31,213 nt of DNA. Origin: DATDDB01 sp035260545. GTDB lineage: Bacteria; Pseudomonadota; Gammaproteobacteria; Burkholderiales; Gallionellaceae. The stretch spans positions 1-31,213 of the forward strand of contig DATFUZ010000091.1 in the NCBI GenBank assembly GCA_035260545.1. Reading direction: 5' to 3'. Below, in pieces: positions 24,024 to 31,213 of the stretch; position 1 is the first letter of the stretch; every line of letters starts with the position of its first letter. The position numbers were made by a program, and so were the translations under genes. The notes under the pieces are model-generated. The model searched no databases, was not told the origin of the DNA, and saw only the letters and a program-made list of their open reading frames with translations.

Positions 24024-24881
24024 CTACAGGTAACTTGCAGCGATGCCGGCGAACACCGCCGCGCCGAACCAGTTGTTGTGCAGGAAGGCCTTGAAGCAGC
24101 GTTCGCGCTGCCTGTCGCGGATCAGCGTGTAGTGATAGAGCGCAATACCGGCGGCGGCCGCAAGCCCCGCATAAAAGATCCAGCTCAAATGCGCCATGTG
24201 GCCGGCCCAGGCGAGCAGGCCGATTGCTCCGGCGTAGCAGCCCATCACCGCGGCTACGTCGCGCCTGCCGAAGAACAGGGCGGACGAGTGGATGCCGAGG
24301 GCGATGTCATCGTCCCGGTCCACCATCGCGTACTCGGTGTCGTAGGCAATGCACCACAGGATGTTTGCGGCCAGCAGCAGCCATGCGACAGCGGGCACGG
24401 TGTTCTGCACCGCGGCAAAGGCCATGGGGATGCCGAATCCGAAGGCAATTCCGAGGTAGGCCTGGGGGATGGCGAGGAAGCGTTTGGTGAAGGGATAGCT
24501 CGCTGCGAGAAATACCGCGGGCACCGACAGCAGCAGGGTGAGGCGGTTGAGCGGCAGGATGAGGCACAGCGCGAGCAGCGCCAGTACGGCCGCGACCAGC
24601 AGCGCTTCCGCCGGCGCGATGCGTCCGCTGGTCACAGGCCGTTCGCGCGTGCGTTTCACATGCTTGTCGAAGTCGCGATCGGCGTAGTCGTTCACCGCGC
24701 AGCCGGCCGAGCGCATCAGCAGCGTGCCCATCGCGAAGATCAGCACGATGAACCAGGCGGGGCGTCCGGCGCCCGCAATCCACACGCCCCACAAGGTGGG
24801 CCACAGCAGAAGCAGCGTGCCGATCGGCCGGTTCAGCCGGGTGAGCTGCGCGTATAGCGAGAGTCGTTCGGAGAGTGTCAT
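24024..24881 (-). CDS. ubiA: 4-hydroxybenzoate polyprenyltransferase UbiA
   Basis: A 285-residue inner-membrane enzyme that attaches the polyprenyl chain to 4-hydroxybenzoate in ubiquinone synthesis. The two Asp-rich Mg-diphosphate motifs are NDYADRDFD (64-72) and DTEYAMVDRDDD (181-192), with about eight to nine helices around them; LTRLNRPIGTLLLLWPTLW is the typical start. I chose ATG 24881; the frame continues upstream to 24944 but the extra residues are not family-like. It converges with the cyclase gene (21 bp between stops) and diverges from the MFS gene. Confidence 0.95.
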   Translation of the reverse strand: MTLSERLSLYAQLTRLNRPIGTLLLLWPTLWGVWIAGAGRPAWFIVLIFAMGTLLMRSAGCAVNDYADRDFDKHVKRTRERPVTSGRIAPAEALLVAAVLALLALCLILPLNRLTLLLSVPAVFLAASYPFTKRFLAIPQAYLGIAFGFGIPMAFAAVQNTVPAVAWLLLAANILWCIAYDTEYAMVDRDDDIALGIHSSALFFGRRDVAAVMGCYAGAIGLLAWAGHMAHLSWIFYAGLAAAAGIALYHYTLIRDRQRERCFKAFLHNNWFGAAVFAGIAASYL

Positions 24882-25026
24882 TGCATCAGGCGGTGCGGCC
24901 GTGCTACCTGCGCGAAAATAATGTCGTTGCGCATGATAAACCATGCGCGGCGTGCCGGTGCCGTCAAATGCGCATCCTAAGCCCGTGATATCGCTCCATG
25001 AATTTTATGCGTGTACTCACGGCCCG

Positions 25027-25060
25027 TTGACCTGCTAAAATGTGCGAGTTTTTTGGTCAA
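25027..25060. repeat. Inverted repeat TTGACC-N22-GGTCAA upstream of the MFS gene
   Basis: TTGACC (25027-25032) and GGTCAA (25055-25060) are perfect 6-bp inverted arms about 40 bp upstream of the MFS start, in the 216-bp divergent gap with ubiA. A TAAAAT (25036-25041) lies between the arms and resembles a -10 box. Could be an operator; evidence is positional only. Confidence 0.3.
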
Positions 25061-25097
25061 GATAACAACACGCCCATCACGAATTCCACATACTGCC

Positions 25098-26474
25098 ATG
25101 CAACCTAAAGACGAACTCATGACACCTGTAGAACGCCGCGCCACCATGGGGCTGGCCGGCGTATACGGCCTGCGCATGCTGGGCCTGTTCATCATCCTGC
25201 CGATCTTCGCCATCTACGCCAAGCAGCTTCCCGGCGGCGCCAGCCACCTGATGATAGGCCTGGCGATCGGCGCCTATGGCATAACCCAATCCTTGCTGCA
25301 GATTCCGGCTGGCTGGCTTTCCGACCGCTACGGCCGCAAGCCCATTGTCTATGCCGGCCTTGTGATCTTTGCGATCGGCAGCTTCATCGCCGCTTCCACC
25401 CACGACATCCACTGGATCATCATCGGGCGGGTTATCCAGGGCGCGGGCGCGATCAACGCCGCGGTGATGGCGCTGACGGCAGACCTCACCCGCGAAGAGC
25501 ATCGCACCAAGGCCATGGCGACCATAGGCATGACCATAGGCACGACCTTCTCCATCTCGATGATTCTGTCGCCGCTGCTCTATCATCTCATCGGGGTGCC
25601 CGGAATCTTCGCATTGACCGGCGTGCTGGCGCTGGCCTCCATGGCGATCGTGGGTTTCGTCGTGCCGCAGCCCCAGATCACCCGCTTCCATTCCGACACC
25701 GAGACCACGCTCTCCCGCATCGGCGAGGTGCTGCGCAACAAGGACCTGCTGCGCCTGGACTTCGGCATCTTTGCCCTGCATGCCATCCTGATGTCCGTGT
25801 TCATCCACATTCCCTTCGTGCTGGAGGCGGACGGCCTCAAGGCCACGCACCACTGGGAGCTGTACCTGCCGGTGATGCTGGTGTCGTTCGTGCTGATGGT
25901 GCCGCCCATCGTCATCGCCGAGAAAAAGGCCAAGATGAAGCAGGTATTCATGGGTGCGGTGGCGCTGGCCGCACTGGCGCAGGTCTCCCTGCTGTTCTGG
26001 CACAACAGCGTCTGGGCGGTGGCCATCGCACTGCTGCTCTTCTTCACCGCGTTCAATGTGCTGGAGGCGACCCTGCCGTCGCTGATCAGCAAGCTGGCGC
26101 CGCTGGCCTCCAAGGGCACCGCCATGGGCGTTTACAGCAGCGTGCAGTTCATGGGCGCCCCGGTGGGCGCGGCCGTGGGCGGTTTGCTGATGGACCTTTA
26201 CGGCGGTGATGCGGTTTTCGTTTTCGCAATTGCATTACTCGTGGTATGGTTGCTGGTGGCGAGCACCATGCGCCCGCCCGCGCCGGTGCGGACCAAGCTC
26301 TACCACCTGGGGAACGTGAGCGACGCCGACGGCGCCGCGCTGCAGCAGAGGCTGGCGCAAACGCCCGGCGTACGCGAGGCGATGGTCGCTGCGGCCGAGG
26401 GCATGGCCTGCCTCAAGGTGGATATGCAGGGCTTTGACGAGGCGGCGGTTGAGCAACTTGTAAAAGGGACATGA
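25098..26474 (+). CDS. YajR-like MFS transporter with C-terminal ferredoxin-like (YAM) domain
   Basis: A 458-residue inner-membrane secondary transporter with 12 helices. MFS motif A is GWLSDRYGRKP (72-82) between helices 2 and 3, and QGAGAINAAVMALTADLTREEHRTKAM carries the family motifs B/C. After the last helix a ~65-residue soluble domain (about 393-458, TKLYHLGNVSDADGAAL...) matches the HMA-like YAM domain of E. coli YajR in position and size. Substrate unknown; drug/H+ antiport is the family default. The ATG at 25098 is preferred; ATG 25119 is possible. It lies one base before ssb, a recurrent betaproteobacterial pairing. Confidence 0.9.
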   Translation: MQPKDELMTPVERRATMGLAGVYGLRMLGLFIILPIFAIYAKQLPGGASHLMIGLAIGAYGITQSLLQIPAGWLSDRYGRKPIVYAGLVIFAIGSFIAASTHDIHWIIIGRVIQGAGAINAAVMALTADLTREEHRTKAMATIGMTIGTTFSISMILSPLLYHLIGVPGIFALTGVLALASMAIVGFVVPQPQITRFHSDTETTLSRIGEVLRNKDLLRLDFGIFALHAILMSVFIHIPFVLEADGLKATHHWELYLPVMLVSFVLMVPPIVIAEKKAKMKQVFMGAVALAALAQVSLLFWHNSVWAVAIALLLFFTAFNVLEATLPSLISKLAPLASKGTAMGVYSSVQFMGAPVGAAVGGLLMDLYGGDAVFVFAIALLVVWLLVASTMRPPAPVRTKLYHLGNVSDADGAALQQRLAQTPGVREAMVAAAEGMACLKVDMQGFDEAAVEQLVKGT

Positions 26475-26475
26475 C

Positions 26476-26928
26476 ATGTCGGTAAATAAAGTGATACTGG
26501 TCGGACGTCTGGGAAAGGATCCCGAGACGCGCTACATGACCAACGGCGAGGCAGTGACCAACGTGACGCTGGCAACCTCCGAGAACTGGAAGGACAAGAG
26601 CGGCGAGAAGCAGGAGCGAACCGAATGGCATAATCTGGTGTTCTACCGCCGCCTGGCGGAAATCGCCGGGGAATACCTGAAAAAGGGCTCGCAGATCTAC
26701 GTCGAGGGCAAGATCCAGACCCGCAAGTGGCAGGACAAGGAAGGAAAAGACCGCTATACCGCCGAGATCATCGTCAACGAGATGCAGATGCTGGGCAGCA
26801 AATCCGGCGGCGCTGGCAGCTTCGAGGTCGTGGAGCGCGCATCGTCCGGCGGCGGAGCGTCCGCTTCCCGCCCGGCACCGGCGCCCAAGGGCAATTTCGA
26901 CAACTTCGACGACGACATTCCGTTCTGA
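26476..26928 (+). CDS. ssb: Single-stranded DNA-binding protein
   Basis: A 150-residue protein with an N-terminal OB fold (1-~108: MSVNKVILVGRLGKDPETRY, WHNLVFYRRLAEIAGEYLKKG, YVEGKIQTRKWQD), a flexible Gly/Ser/Pro/Ala linker and the C-terminal peptide DDDIPF that recruits partner proteins. It coats single-stranded DNA in replication and repair. It starts one base after the MFS stop. Its strong terminator marks the end of the conserved chromosome; AT-rich mobile DNA begins right behind it. Confidence 0.97.
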   Translation: MSVNKVILVGRLGKDPETRYMTNGEAVTNVTLATSENWKDKSGEKQERTEWHNLVFYRRLAEIAGEYLKKGSQIYVEGKIQTRKWQDKEGKDRYTAEIIVNEMQMLGSKSGGAGSFEVVERASSGGGASASRPAPAPKGNFDNFDDDIPF

Positions 26929-26953
26929 CTTAGATAAAATTAGGAATGTTAAC

Positions 26954-26981
26954 AAAACGACCGCTACCGCGGTCGTTTTTT
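26954..26981 (+). terminator. Intrinsic terminator of ssb
   Basis: AAAACGACCGC (26954-26964), loop TACC, GCGGTCGTTTT (26969-26979) followed by TT: an 11-bp perfect stem with T-tract, 25 bp behind the ssb stop. Confidence 0.93.
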
Positions 26982-27171
26982 ATTGCATATTCAGTAAATT
27001 ACGCTTCAATCGGCAGGTTGAATTTGTGTAAAGCTGTCGCAGTTTCTGTATTTGTCCAACTTTACATTTTTGTCCCAATCATTCTTTACCTCGCGGTTCT
27101 CTTCATGAGGAAAGTGTAAACCTAAGAATCCTCCTTTTTTCTGTGCCAACAGGAAGCCCTTTTATATCAAT

Positions 27172-27202
27172 CAGTAACCGCACAATTGTTACTGTTGGTA
27201 AC
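27172..27202. repeat. CAGTAAC-N9-GTTACTG inverted repeat, candidate recombinase core or operator
   Basis: CAGTAAC (27172-27178) and GTTACTG (27188-27194) are perfect 7-bp inverted arms around CGCACAATT; a further GTAAC follows at 27198-27202. The geometry (short arms, spacer of several bp) is like a tyrosine-recombinase core site, but a transcriptional operator is equally possible, about 70 bp upstream of the promoter. Confidence 0.4.
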
Positions 27203-27243
27203 GAAAAAACAACCATTAGTTCAATATAATCAATGCGTTGAGA

Positions 27244-27272
27244 TTGTTTACTTTTATTTGATCAGATATGAT
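27244..27272 (+). promoter_or_regulatory. Candidate sigma-70 promoter of the recombinase trio
   Basis: TTGTTT (27244-27249) and TATGAT (27267-27272) are separated by exactly 17 bp, some 43 bp upstream of the first recombinase start. The -10 is a 5/6 match. A separate TATAAT at 27225-27230 has no -35 at the proper distance. Confidence 0.5.
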
Positions 27273-27314
27273 TTGGAGGATCGTAATCAGCGTTGTTAGA
27301 GCGGAAAAACACAA

Positions 27315-28517
27315 TTGACATACCAAATAATCGTGCTACGCCATGAAGATGGTGAGCGGCTCCCGATGTTGGTGTCTCCGAATGGCCTACCCGTCATTGA
27401 GCCCAACATATTTGCCCTAACCCAACGAGGACTGGCGTGGCGTTCCATTGAGAAAAAGCTGCGTGCGATTGCGCGAGTCCATCTCTGGGCAGACAAAAAC
27501 GAATTCGATTTAACTGAGCGAATTTTGTCGGGAAGGCTGTTTTCAGAGTCGGAAATAAATGGCTCGCTTCTTCCTGCTTTGAGGCGATCGCATCAGAAGC
27601 GCAAAGTCCAGCAGTTAGTGGTGGCAGCAAAGACCTATAACGCTCTGGTAATGTACGTTAAGGAGTACCTTGTATGGAGGATCAATTCCCATTTGGTCAA
27701 ACTTTCTGCTTCTGACAGCCGGTTTCAGGCGATTGAGAAAAAACTGAGGGTAATCATCAATTGGCTGGAGGATGCTGTCTTATCGATGAGCTCTGCAAGA
27801 AATGAAGTCAGTAAAGGGCTAACGCACGAACAACTCCATCTTTTGCTCGCCCTGACTCATCCGGATTATTCCGGAAACTCCTGGAGATCAGTTGACATTC
27901 GTCACCGCAACCATCTGATCATCCATCTGCTGCTCTGTGGCCTCCGCCCAGCAGAATTACAGACGCTCCGCGTCGAGGATCTGCTAATTGGAGCAATTAG
28001 TGCGATACAGGTTAAGCGGCGTCCTCACGATCATGAAGATCCTAGACTGAAATCACCTGAGGTGAAACGTTCCGGGCGACTCATTCCAATTGTTGATTCA
28101 CAGTTTGTGAGGCTCATTGATCACTACATAATGAAGTGGCGCCCCCGCTTTGAAGATCGAAACGCTTCGGGGAGTGATTACCTCATTCTGAGTGACGAAG
28201 GGAACCCGCTCTCGTATTCATCGATTGCAGAAATCTTTTCCACGTTGAAGCAGCAAGACCAGCGACTTCCTAGGAATTTCAGCGCAAAAACACTTCGTCA
28301 TTGTTTCTCTGGAAGCATGGAGCGCAAGCTGCGTTATAGCGGGATTGAAGAAGATCGCAGAAAAGAAATTCTTGCATATTTGCGCGGCGATTCAGACCTG
28401 GAAAGTCAGCAGGTTTATATCCAAGAAGAAATCAAGGAACAAGCAAGAATTGCGCTACAACGCCATCAAGCTGACATATTTCAATCGACAAGTTCGCTCG
28501 AGGATGTTCCATTTTGA
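27315..28517 (+). CDS. Tyrosine recombinase A of the trio (catalytic histidines not recognisable)
   Basis: A 400-residue phage-integrase-fold protein. The N-terminal part (GERLPMLVSPNGLPVIEPN, then an arm-type SAM-like domain ~40-160) precedes the catalytic domain: Arg211 in GLRPAELQTL (box I), Lys251 in VKRSGRLIPI (beta-hairpin lysine), Arg328 in KTLRHCFSG (box II) and nucleophile Tyr368 in QQVYI. The usual box II His (HxxR) is Lys here, and the LGH histidine position reads LRGD, so two of the six conserved positions deviate. The start is a TTG at 27315: it is the first in-frame start after a TAG at 27297, and it keeps the conserved N-terminus; a weak GCGGAAA precedes it. It overlaps the next gene by four bases (TTGA). 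Confidence 0.85.
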   Translation: MTYQIIVLRHEDGERLPMLVSPNGLPVIEPNIFALTQRGLAWRSIEKKLRAIARVHLWADKNEFDLTERILSGRLFSESEINGSLLPALRRSHQKRKVQQLVVAAKTYNALVMYVKEYLVWRINSHLVKLSASDSRFQAIEKKLRVIINWLEDAVLSMSSARNEVSKGLTHEQLHLLLALTHPDYSGNSWRSVDIRHRNHLIIHLLLCGLRPAELQTLRVEDLLIGAISAIQVKRRPHDHEDPRLKSPEVKRSGRLIPIVDSQFVRLIDHYIMKWRPRFEDRNASGSDYLILSDEGNPLSYSSIAEIFSTLKQQDQRLPRNFSAKTLRHCFSGSMERKLRYSGIEEDRRKEILAYLRGDSDLESQQVYIQEEIKEQARIALQRHQADIFQSTSSLEDVPF

Positions 28518-30079
28518 ATTCTCTGAATGAGTTTCTGGCTGAAATCGGCCACGAAGAATTGCCACGAATGGTAGTCGATCGAAATGGCCTGAGAGTGTTT
28601 ACGGATTCAGATTGTTGGCGACTAAACACTGCTGGCCAGGACAAAGATGCGATCAATGTAGGACGCCTTAAGGATCACGTCCTTCGGTATGCATTTTCAA
28701 GATATATGATTTATCGGATTGAAAGGCATTCACCTGCGACCGCTATTTCAGCTGCTTATTGCATATTGTCTCAACTAGAGAAAGTTGGCTTCCTACGGAA
28801 GCACTATGAGAGCGATGATCGCGAACTTGCCCTAATTGACGCGGTGAGTAACGTATTGAGTGGCCTTAGGTCTAACAATCGAGTTAGTGAGTTCTACGAC
28901 CTGGCTCGTTGGTACATATGGGGGGCAGATCACACGCTTGAGTGCGGATTCAATTATGAGTTCGCCCTTCAATTGTCGAGAATAAAAATTCCAGGAGGGG
29001 TCAAAGGTGAGGCGGTAAGGAGCAAGGATTCAGAAGTAGGGCCTCTCCATTTTGAACTGGAGGAGCCTCTGGTCCGAAGGGCGCTGCTAGAAGATGAAAG
29101 CGAAAGCTTCGAGCATCGTCAACAACGTCTCGCAGTTGCACTTTGCTTAGCGTTTGGCAGAAACCCTCTAAATTATGTACGGCTAAGAGAAGAGGATTTT
29201 ATAAACCTAACGGCTGATTTTTCAGAAGCGCCACCACTTTGGCAACTCAATATCCCAAGAATTAAGAAGCGAGCGTCTCCTCGCGAATTGTTCCGGGCTG
29301 AAACATGCGACCCTAAGCTGGCGGCAATGATCCAAGATCTTATTAACTACAACAAGCAACATTCAACTTGCCTTAATGGCAGAGAGTTGCCGCGTTCCTT
29401 GTTTTTGCGCCAGTCGCCTATCCCACGACTGGTTGGAACGGATTCGGAGGATTATGCATTCTGCAAAACCACATCCGATTTTCAAATGCTGATATCGAGT
29501 TGGGCAAGGCGAATGAAGCTAACAAGCCCCGTCACCGGCTGTCAGCTGCGTTTAACATCGCGACGACTGAGATATACATTTGCATGCAACATGGCTCGGC
29601 AAGGGGCTAGCAGAGCGGCACTTGCAGAAATGCTCGATCATACAGACACCCAGCATGTGGGGGTCTATTACGAGCTTTTCGACGAAATGGTAGCTATGCT
29701 AGATAAAGCACTAGCTTTGAAAATGGGGAAGGTAATCGGGTGGTTCAAAGGGAAAATTGTCGATGGCAATGAACAAGCGATTAATGGAGATAATCCGGAC
29801 AAGTATTTATTTTTTGTTGGCGAAGAGAACCCTCAGGAACAAATTGAAATCGGCGTGTGCGGGAAACGGCGCCTCTGCCACCTGGACCCTCCGTACACGT
29901 GCTATTTATGTCCAAAGTTTCAACCATATCGACACGCAGATCATGAGCGAGTTCTCAGAATATTGTTGGAGGACAGACAGGCCCGTCTCAACAAGTACGA
30001 CAATAACAGGCTTGGTATACAACTCGATGACGTAATTCTTGCTGTTGGGCAAGCCGTCATGGCTTGCAGGGAGCTTTGA
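28514..30079 (+). CDS. Tyrosine recombinase B of the trio, with Cys-rich C-terminal extension
   Basis: A 521-residue protein similar in layout to TnpB-type recombinases. Its catalytic domain has Arg216 (FGRNPLNYVRL), a lysine in IPRIKKRASPR, Arg353 in SRRLRYTFACNMARQGAS, His376 in LAEMLDHTDTQHV and nucleophile Tyr385 or Tyr386 in VGVYYEL. A C-terminal tail carries Cys449, Cys455, Cys463 and Cys466 (CG...LC...TCYLCPKFQPY), probably a zinc-binding module. The start is a TTG at 28514 overlapping the previous TGA; a GAGGA at 28500-28504 supports it, and the next in-frame ATG (28568) would lose 18 residues. Its stop overlaps recombinase C by one base. Confidence 0.88.
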   Translation: MNSLNEFLAEIGHEELPRMVVDRNGLRVFTDSDCWRLNTAGQDKDAINVGRLKDHVLRYAFSRYMIYRIERHSPATAISAAYCILSQLEKVGFLRKHYESDDRELALIDAVSNVLSGLRSNNRVSEFYDLARWYIWGADHTLECGFNYEFALQLSRIKIPGGVKGEAVRSKDSEVGPLHFELEEPLVRRALLEDESESFEHRQQRLAVALCLAFGRNPLNYVRLREEDFINLTADFSEAPPLWQLNIPRIKKRASPRELFRAETCDPKLAAMIQDLINYNKQHSTCLNGRELPRSLFLRQSPIPRLVGTDSEDYAFCKTTSDFQMLISSWARRMKLTSPVTGCQLRLTSRRLRYTFACNMARQGASRAALAEMLDHTDTQHVGVYYELFDEMVAMLDKALALKMGKVIGWFKGKIVDGNEQAINGDNPDKYLFFVGEENPQEQIEIGVCGKRRLCHLDPPYTCYLCPKFQPYRHADHERVLRILLEDRQARLNKYDNNRLGIQLDDVILAVGQAVMACREL

Positions 30080-31213
30080 TGGCAAGAAAGCCGCGCAAAT
30101 CCATGTCCAATGTTGTTCAGTTTCTGGACAAGCTAGACGAGAACTGCATCAAAAATCAGGAAGCGATTATCGGTCTTGCCAAAAGGATTAATCCATTCCA
30201 CGAAATTGACTGGACCACGCCAAAATGGAATGTGACCCAATCTGTCCAACATAAGATTCGTGGGCACGAGACCCGAAAGACAAAATATTTGAACTATTTT
30301 CGTAACGTGCCAAATCAATCAGTGGCGCTAGACGGTCGCTTTGCAGATGTCATTAAGGCGATGACCGTTCTGCGTTTTCATCGAGGAGGTCAAGGCGCTC
30401 CTAATCAGCAGAGGTTCATCGATGGCTGGAGATATATCCATGATGCTTTTGAGACTGAAGAACGTCAGATTCAACACGTCACGCCCGAGATCCTGAATAA
30501 GGCATGCAGACAAGCCTCCAATCGCCTGGCTGAAAACACGGCATATAACGTGCACAAGAGCATCCATGAGATTGCGGATTTGCTCGATAAAAACAAATTG
30601 GTGAAGGTTCATCTCGGATTCCGCTATGCAGCTGCCAGACGACCTCAAAACACATCCGGGATCGGTTACGCGCGGCTTGACGATCCAAACAGTCTGGAGA
30701 CGTCTAACTCACAGATGGCGGACGAGTCTGTGCTAGAGGCGCTTGGTATCTTGTATCAAAAAATTCCTAAAGAAGCGTTGGCTGATCGAGTGCGAATTTT
30801 GCTAGTGACTCTTGCAATATTCCTGGGAAGGCGAATCGGAGAGATACTGACGATGCCCCTGCAAGTAGTCCAATGCAATGAGAATGAAACATATTACATT
30901 ATCACCTATCCGCAAAAATGGTCGCAAGGAGATCTAGAGGTGAAGGAGGAGCGCGTTCCCCTCGCCACCGCGAGCGTCGAGTTAATCAAAGCAGTGATTG
31001 ATGAACTTAAGGAGTTGACTCAGACAACCAGGAGCACGGCTGAATACATCCATAAGCACGGGCATGCCGACTATGGCCTTTTGAAGGAGTATGAACCGCG
31101 AGGTTGGATGACCGCTGGAGACATTGAGAGATGTTTTGGGGTATCGAAGGGGAATGGGCAGGCGTGGGCAAGAAACCGAAAGGTGGTTGCTCAGCCACGC
31201 CCAAACCGTAAGA
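30079..31213 (+). CDS. Tyrosine recombinase C of the trio (3' end outside window)
   Basis: The frame opens at the ATG overlapping the TGA of recombinase B (AGGGAG Shine-Dalgarno at 30068-30073) and stays open for 378 codons to the window edge. The first ~235 residues are Lys/Arg/Gln-rich, with no family I recognise. Then a box I-like segment FLGRRIGEILTMP (Arg252) and a KEERVPLA segment (Lys289) mark the beginning of an integrase-type catalytic domain. Box II and the tyrosine must lie beyond the window, so activity cannot be judged. Position, coupling and box I make it the third recombinase of the module. Confidence 0.75.
   Translation, partial: MARKPRKSMSNVVQFLDKLDENCIKNQEAIIGLAKRINPFHEIDWTTPKWNVTQSVQHKIRGHETRKTKYLNYFRNVPNQSVALDGRFADVIKAMTVLRFHRGGQGAPNQQRFIDGWRYIHDAFETEERQIQHVTPEILNKACRQASNRLAENTAYNVHKSIHEIADLLDKNKLVKVHLGFRYAAARRPQNTSGIGYARLDDPNSLETSNSQMADESVLEALGILYQKIPKEALADRVRILLVTLAIFLGRRIGEILTMPLQVVQCNENETYYIITYPQKWSQGDLEVKEERVPLATASVELIKAVIDELKELTQTTRSTAEYIHKHGHADYGLLKEYEPRGWMTAGDIERCFGVSKGNGQAWARNRKVVAQPRPNRK

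Larger units (their letters stand above)
26982..27314. other. AT-rich, repeat-containing leader of the recombinase trio (no gene)
   Basis: This 333-bp stretch contains no coding frame of note. It contains TTTGTCC at 27051-27057 and 27069-27075, each followed by CTTTAC (27060-27065 and 27084-27089); TGTAAAG (27027-27033) inverted to CTTTACA (27060-27066), with a third TGTAAA at 27115-27120; CAGTAAC-N9-GTTACTG (27172-27194); and the recombinase promoter. Such clustered short repeats fit recombinase binding or terminal sites. Confidence 0.6.
26982..31213 (+). mobile_element. One end of a mobile element / genomic island with a tyrosine-recombinase trio
   Basis: From directly behind the ssb terminator to the window end the DNA is visibly AT-richer, codon use changes, and the only genes are three tandem, overlapping tyrosine-recombinase genes. 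Related three-recombinase modules are Tn554-type (tnpA/tnpB) and RIT elements; this one differs from RIT in the size and Cys-rich tail of the second protein. The left boundary is placed at the terminator because nothing beyond it looks ancestral; the exact att or terminal repeat is not known. The right end and any cargo lie outside. Confidence 0.75.

Noticed and set aside
27315..31213. Classification of the recombinase trio as a canonical RIT element
   Set aside because: RIT recombinases are, as I recall, of similar moderate size with regular active sites; here B has 521 residues and a Cys-rich tail, C has a late box I, and A lacks the usual histidines. I leave it as an unassigned three-recombinase module.
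1..31213. tRNA, rRNA or CRISPR features
   Set aside because: No cloverleaf-like sequence, rRNA signature or regularly spaced repeat was found by eye; a tRNA scan would be decisive for short RNA genes.

Overview
The window is about 27 kb of compact, GC-rich chromosome followed by about 4.2 kb of visibly AT-richer DNA. Gene content and order (dusB-fis-purH, pilC-pilD-coaE-zapD-yacG, ubiH-family gene next to dsbC, tsaC-hemF, YajR-type transporter next to ssb, a Nudix-ThiE fusion) point to a Betaproteobacterium, most likely of the Nitrosomonadales type (Gallionella/Sideroxydans/Sulfuricella relatives). That placement is inferred from protein character and synteny, not from a marker gene. I saw no rRNA, tRNA or CRISPR array.

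Region 1 (1-5653, plus strand). After the tail of a membrane protein comes a tightly coupled set: a thioredoxin-like 2Fe-2S ferredoxin, an alpha/beta hydrolase, an ABC-2 exporter pair of the NodI/NodJ type, HemJ, a THUMP-domain rRNA methyltransferase, and a Nudix hydrolase fused to a degenerate ThiE domain. Most stops overlap or nearly touch the next start. Region 2 (5590-12905, minus strand) reads, in transcription order, ubiH-family hydroxylase, dsbC, a CNNM/CorC membrane protein, pilC, pilD, coaE, zapD, yacG. pilB is not between the CNNM gene and pilC. A sigma-54-like promoter lies upstream of pilC and a sigma-70-like promoter upstream of zapD.

Region 3 (12999-20230, plus strand) is dusB-fis-purH, an orphan D12-class adenine methyltransferase, purD, tsaC and hemF, closed by a clear intrinsic terminator. 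The purH-methyltransferase and purD-tsaC gaps hold large imperfect hairpins that look like dispersed intergenic repeats. Region 4 (20431-24002, plus) has a Dps ferritin, a stand-alone CZB zinc-sensor protein and a CHASE-PAS-PAS-GGDEF diguanylate cyclase, a plausible stress and c-di-GMP signalling group. ubiA follows on the minus strand. A YajR-like MFS transporter and ssb follow on the plus strand, and ssb has its own strong terminator.

Region 5 (about 26982-31213, plus strand) begins directly behind the ssb terminator. It is an AT-rich, repeat-containing leader followed by three translationally coupled tyrosine-recombinase genes; the third runs off the window. This is one end of a mobile element or genomic island whose cargo and other end lie outside. 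The recombinases differ: one lacks recognisable catalytic histidines, one has a complete box II and a Cys-rich tail, and one has a long N-terminal region before its catalytic box. This module is the most interesting part of the window.
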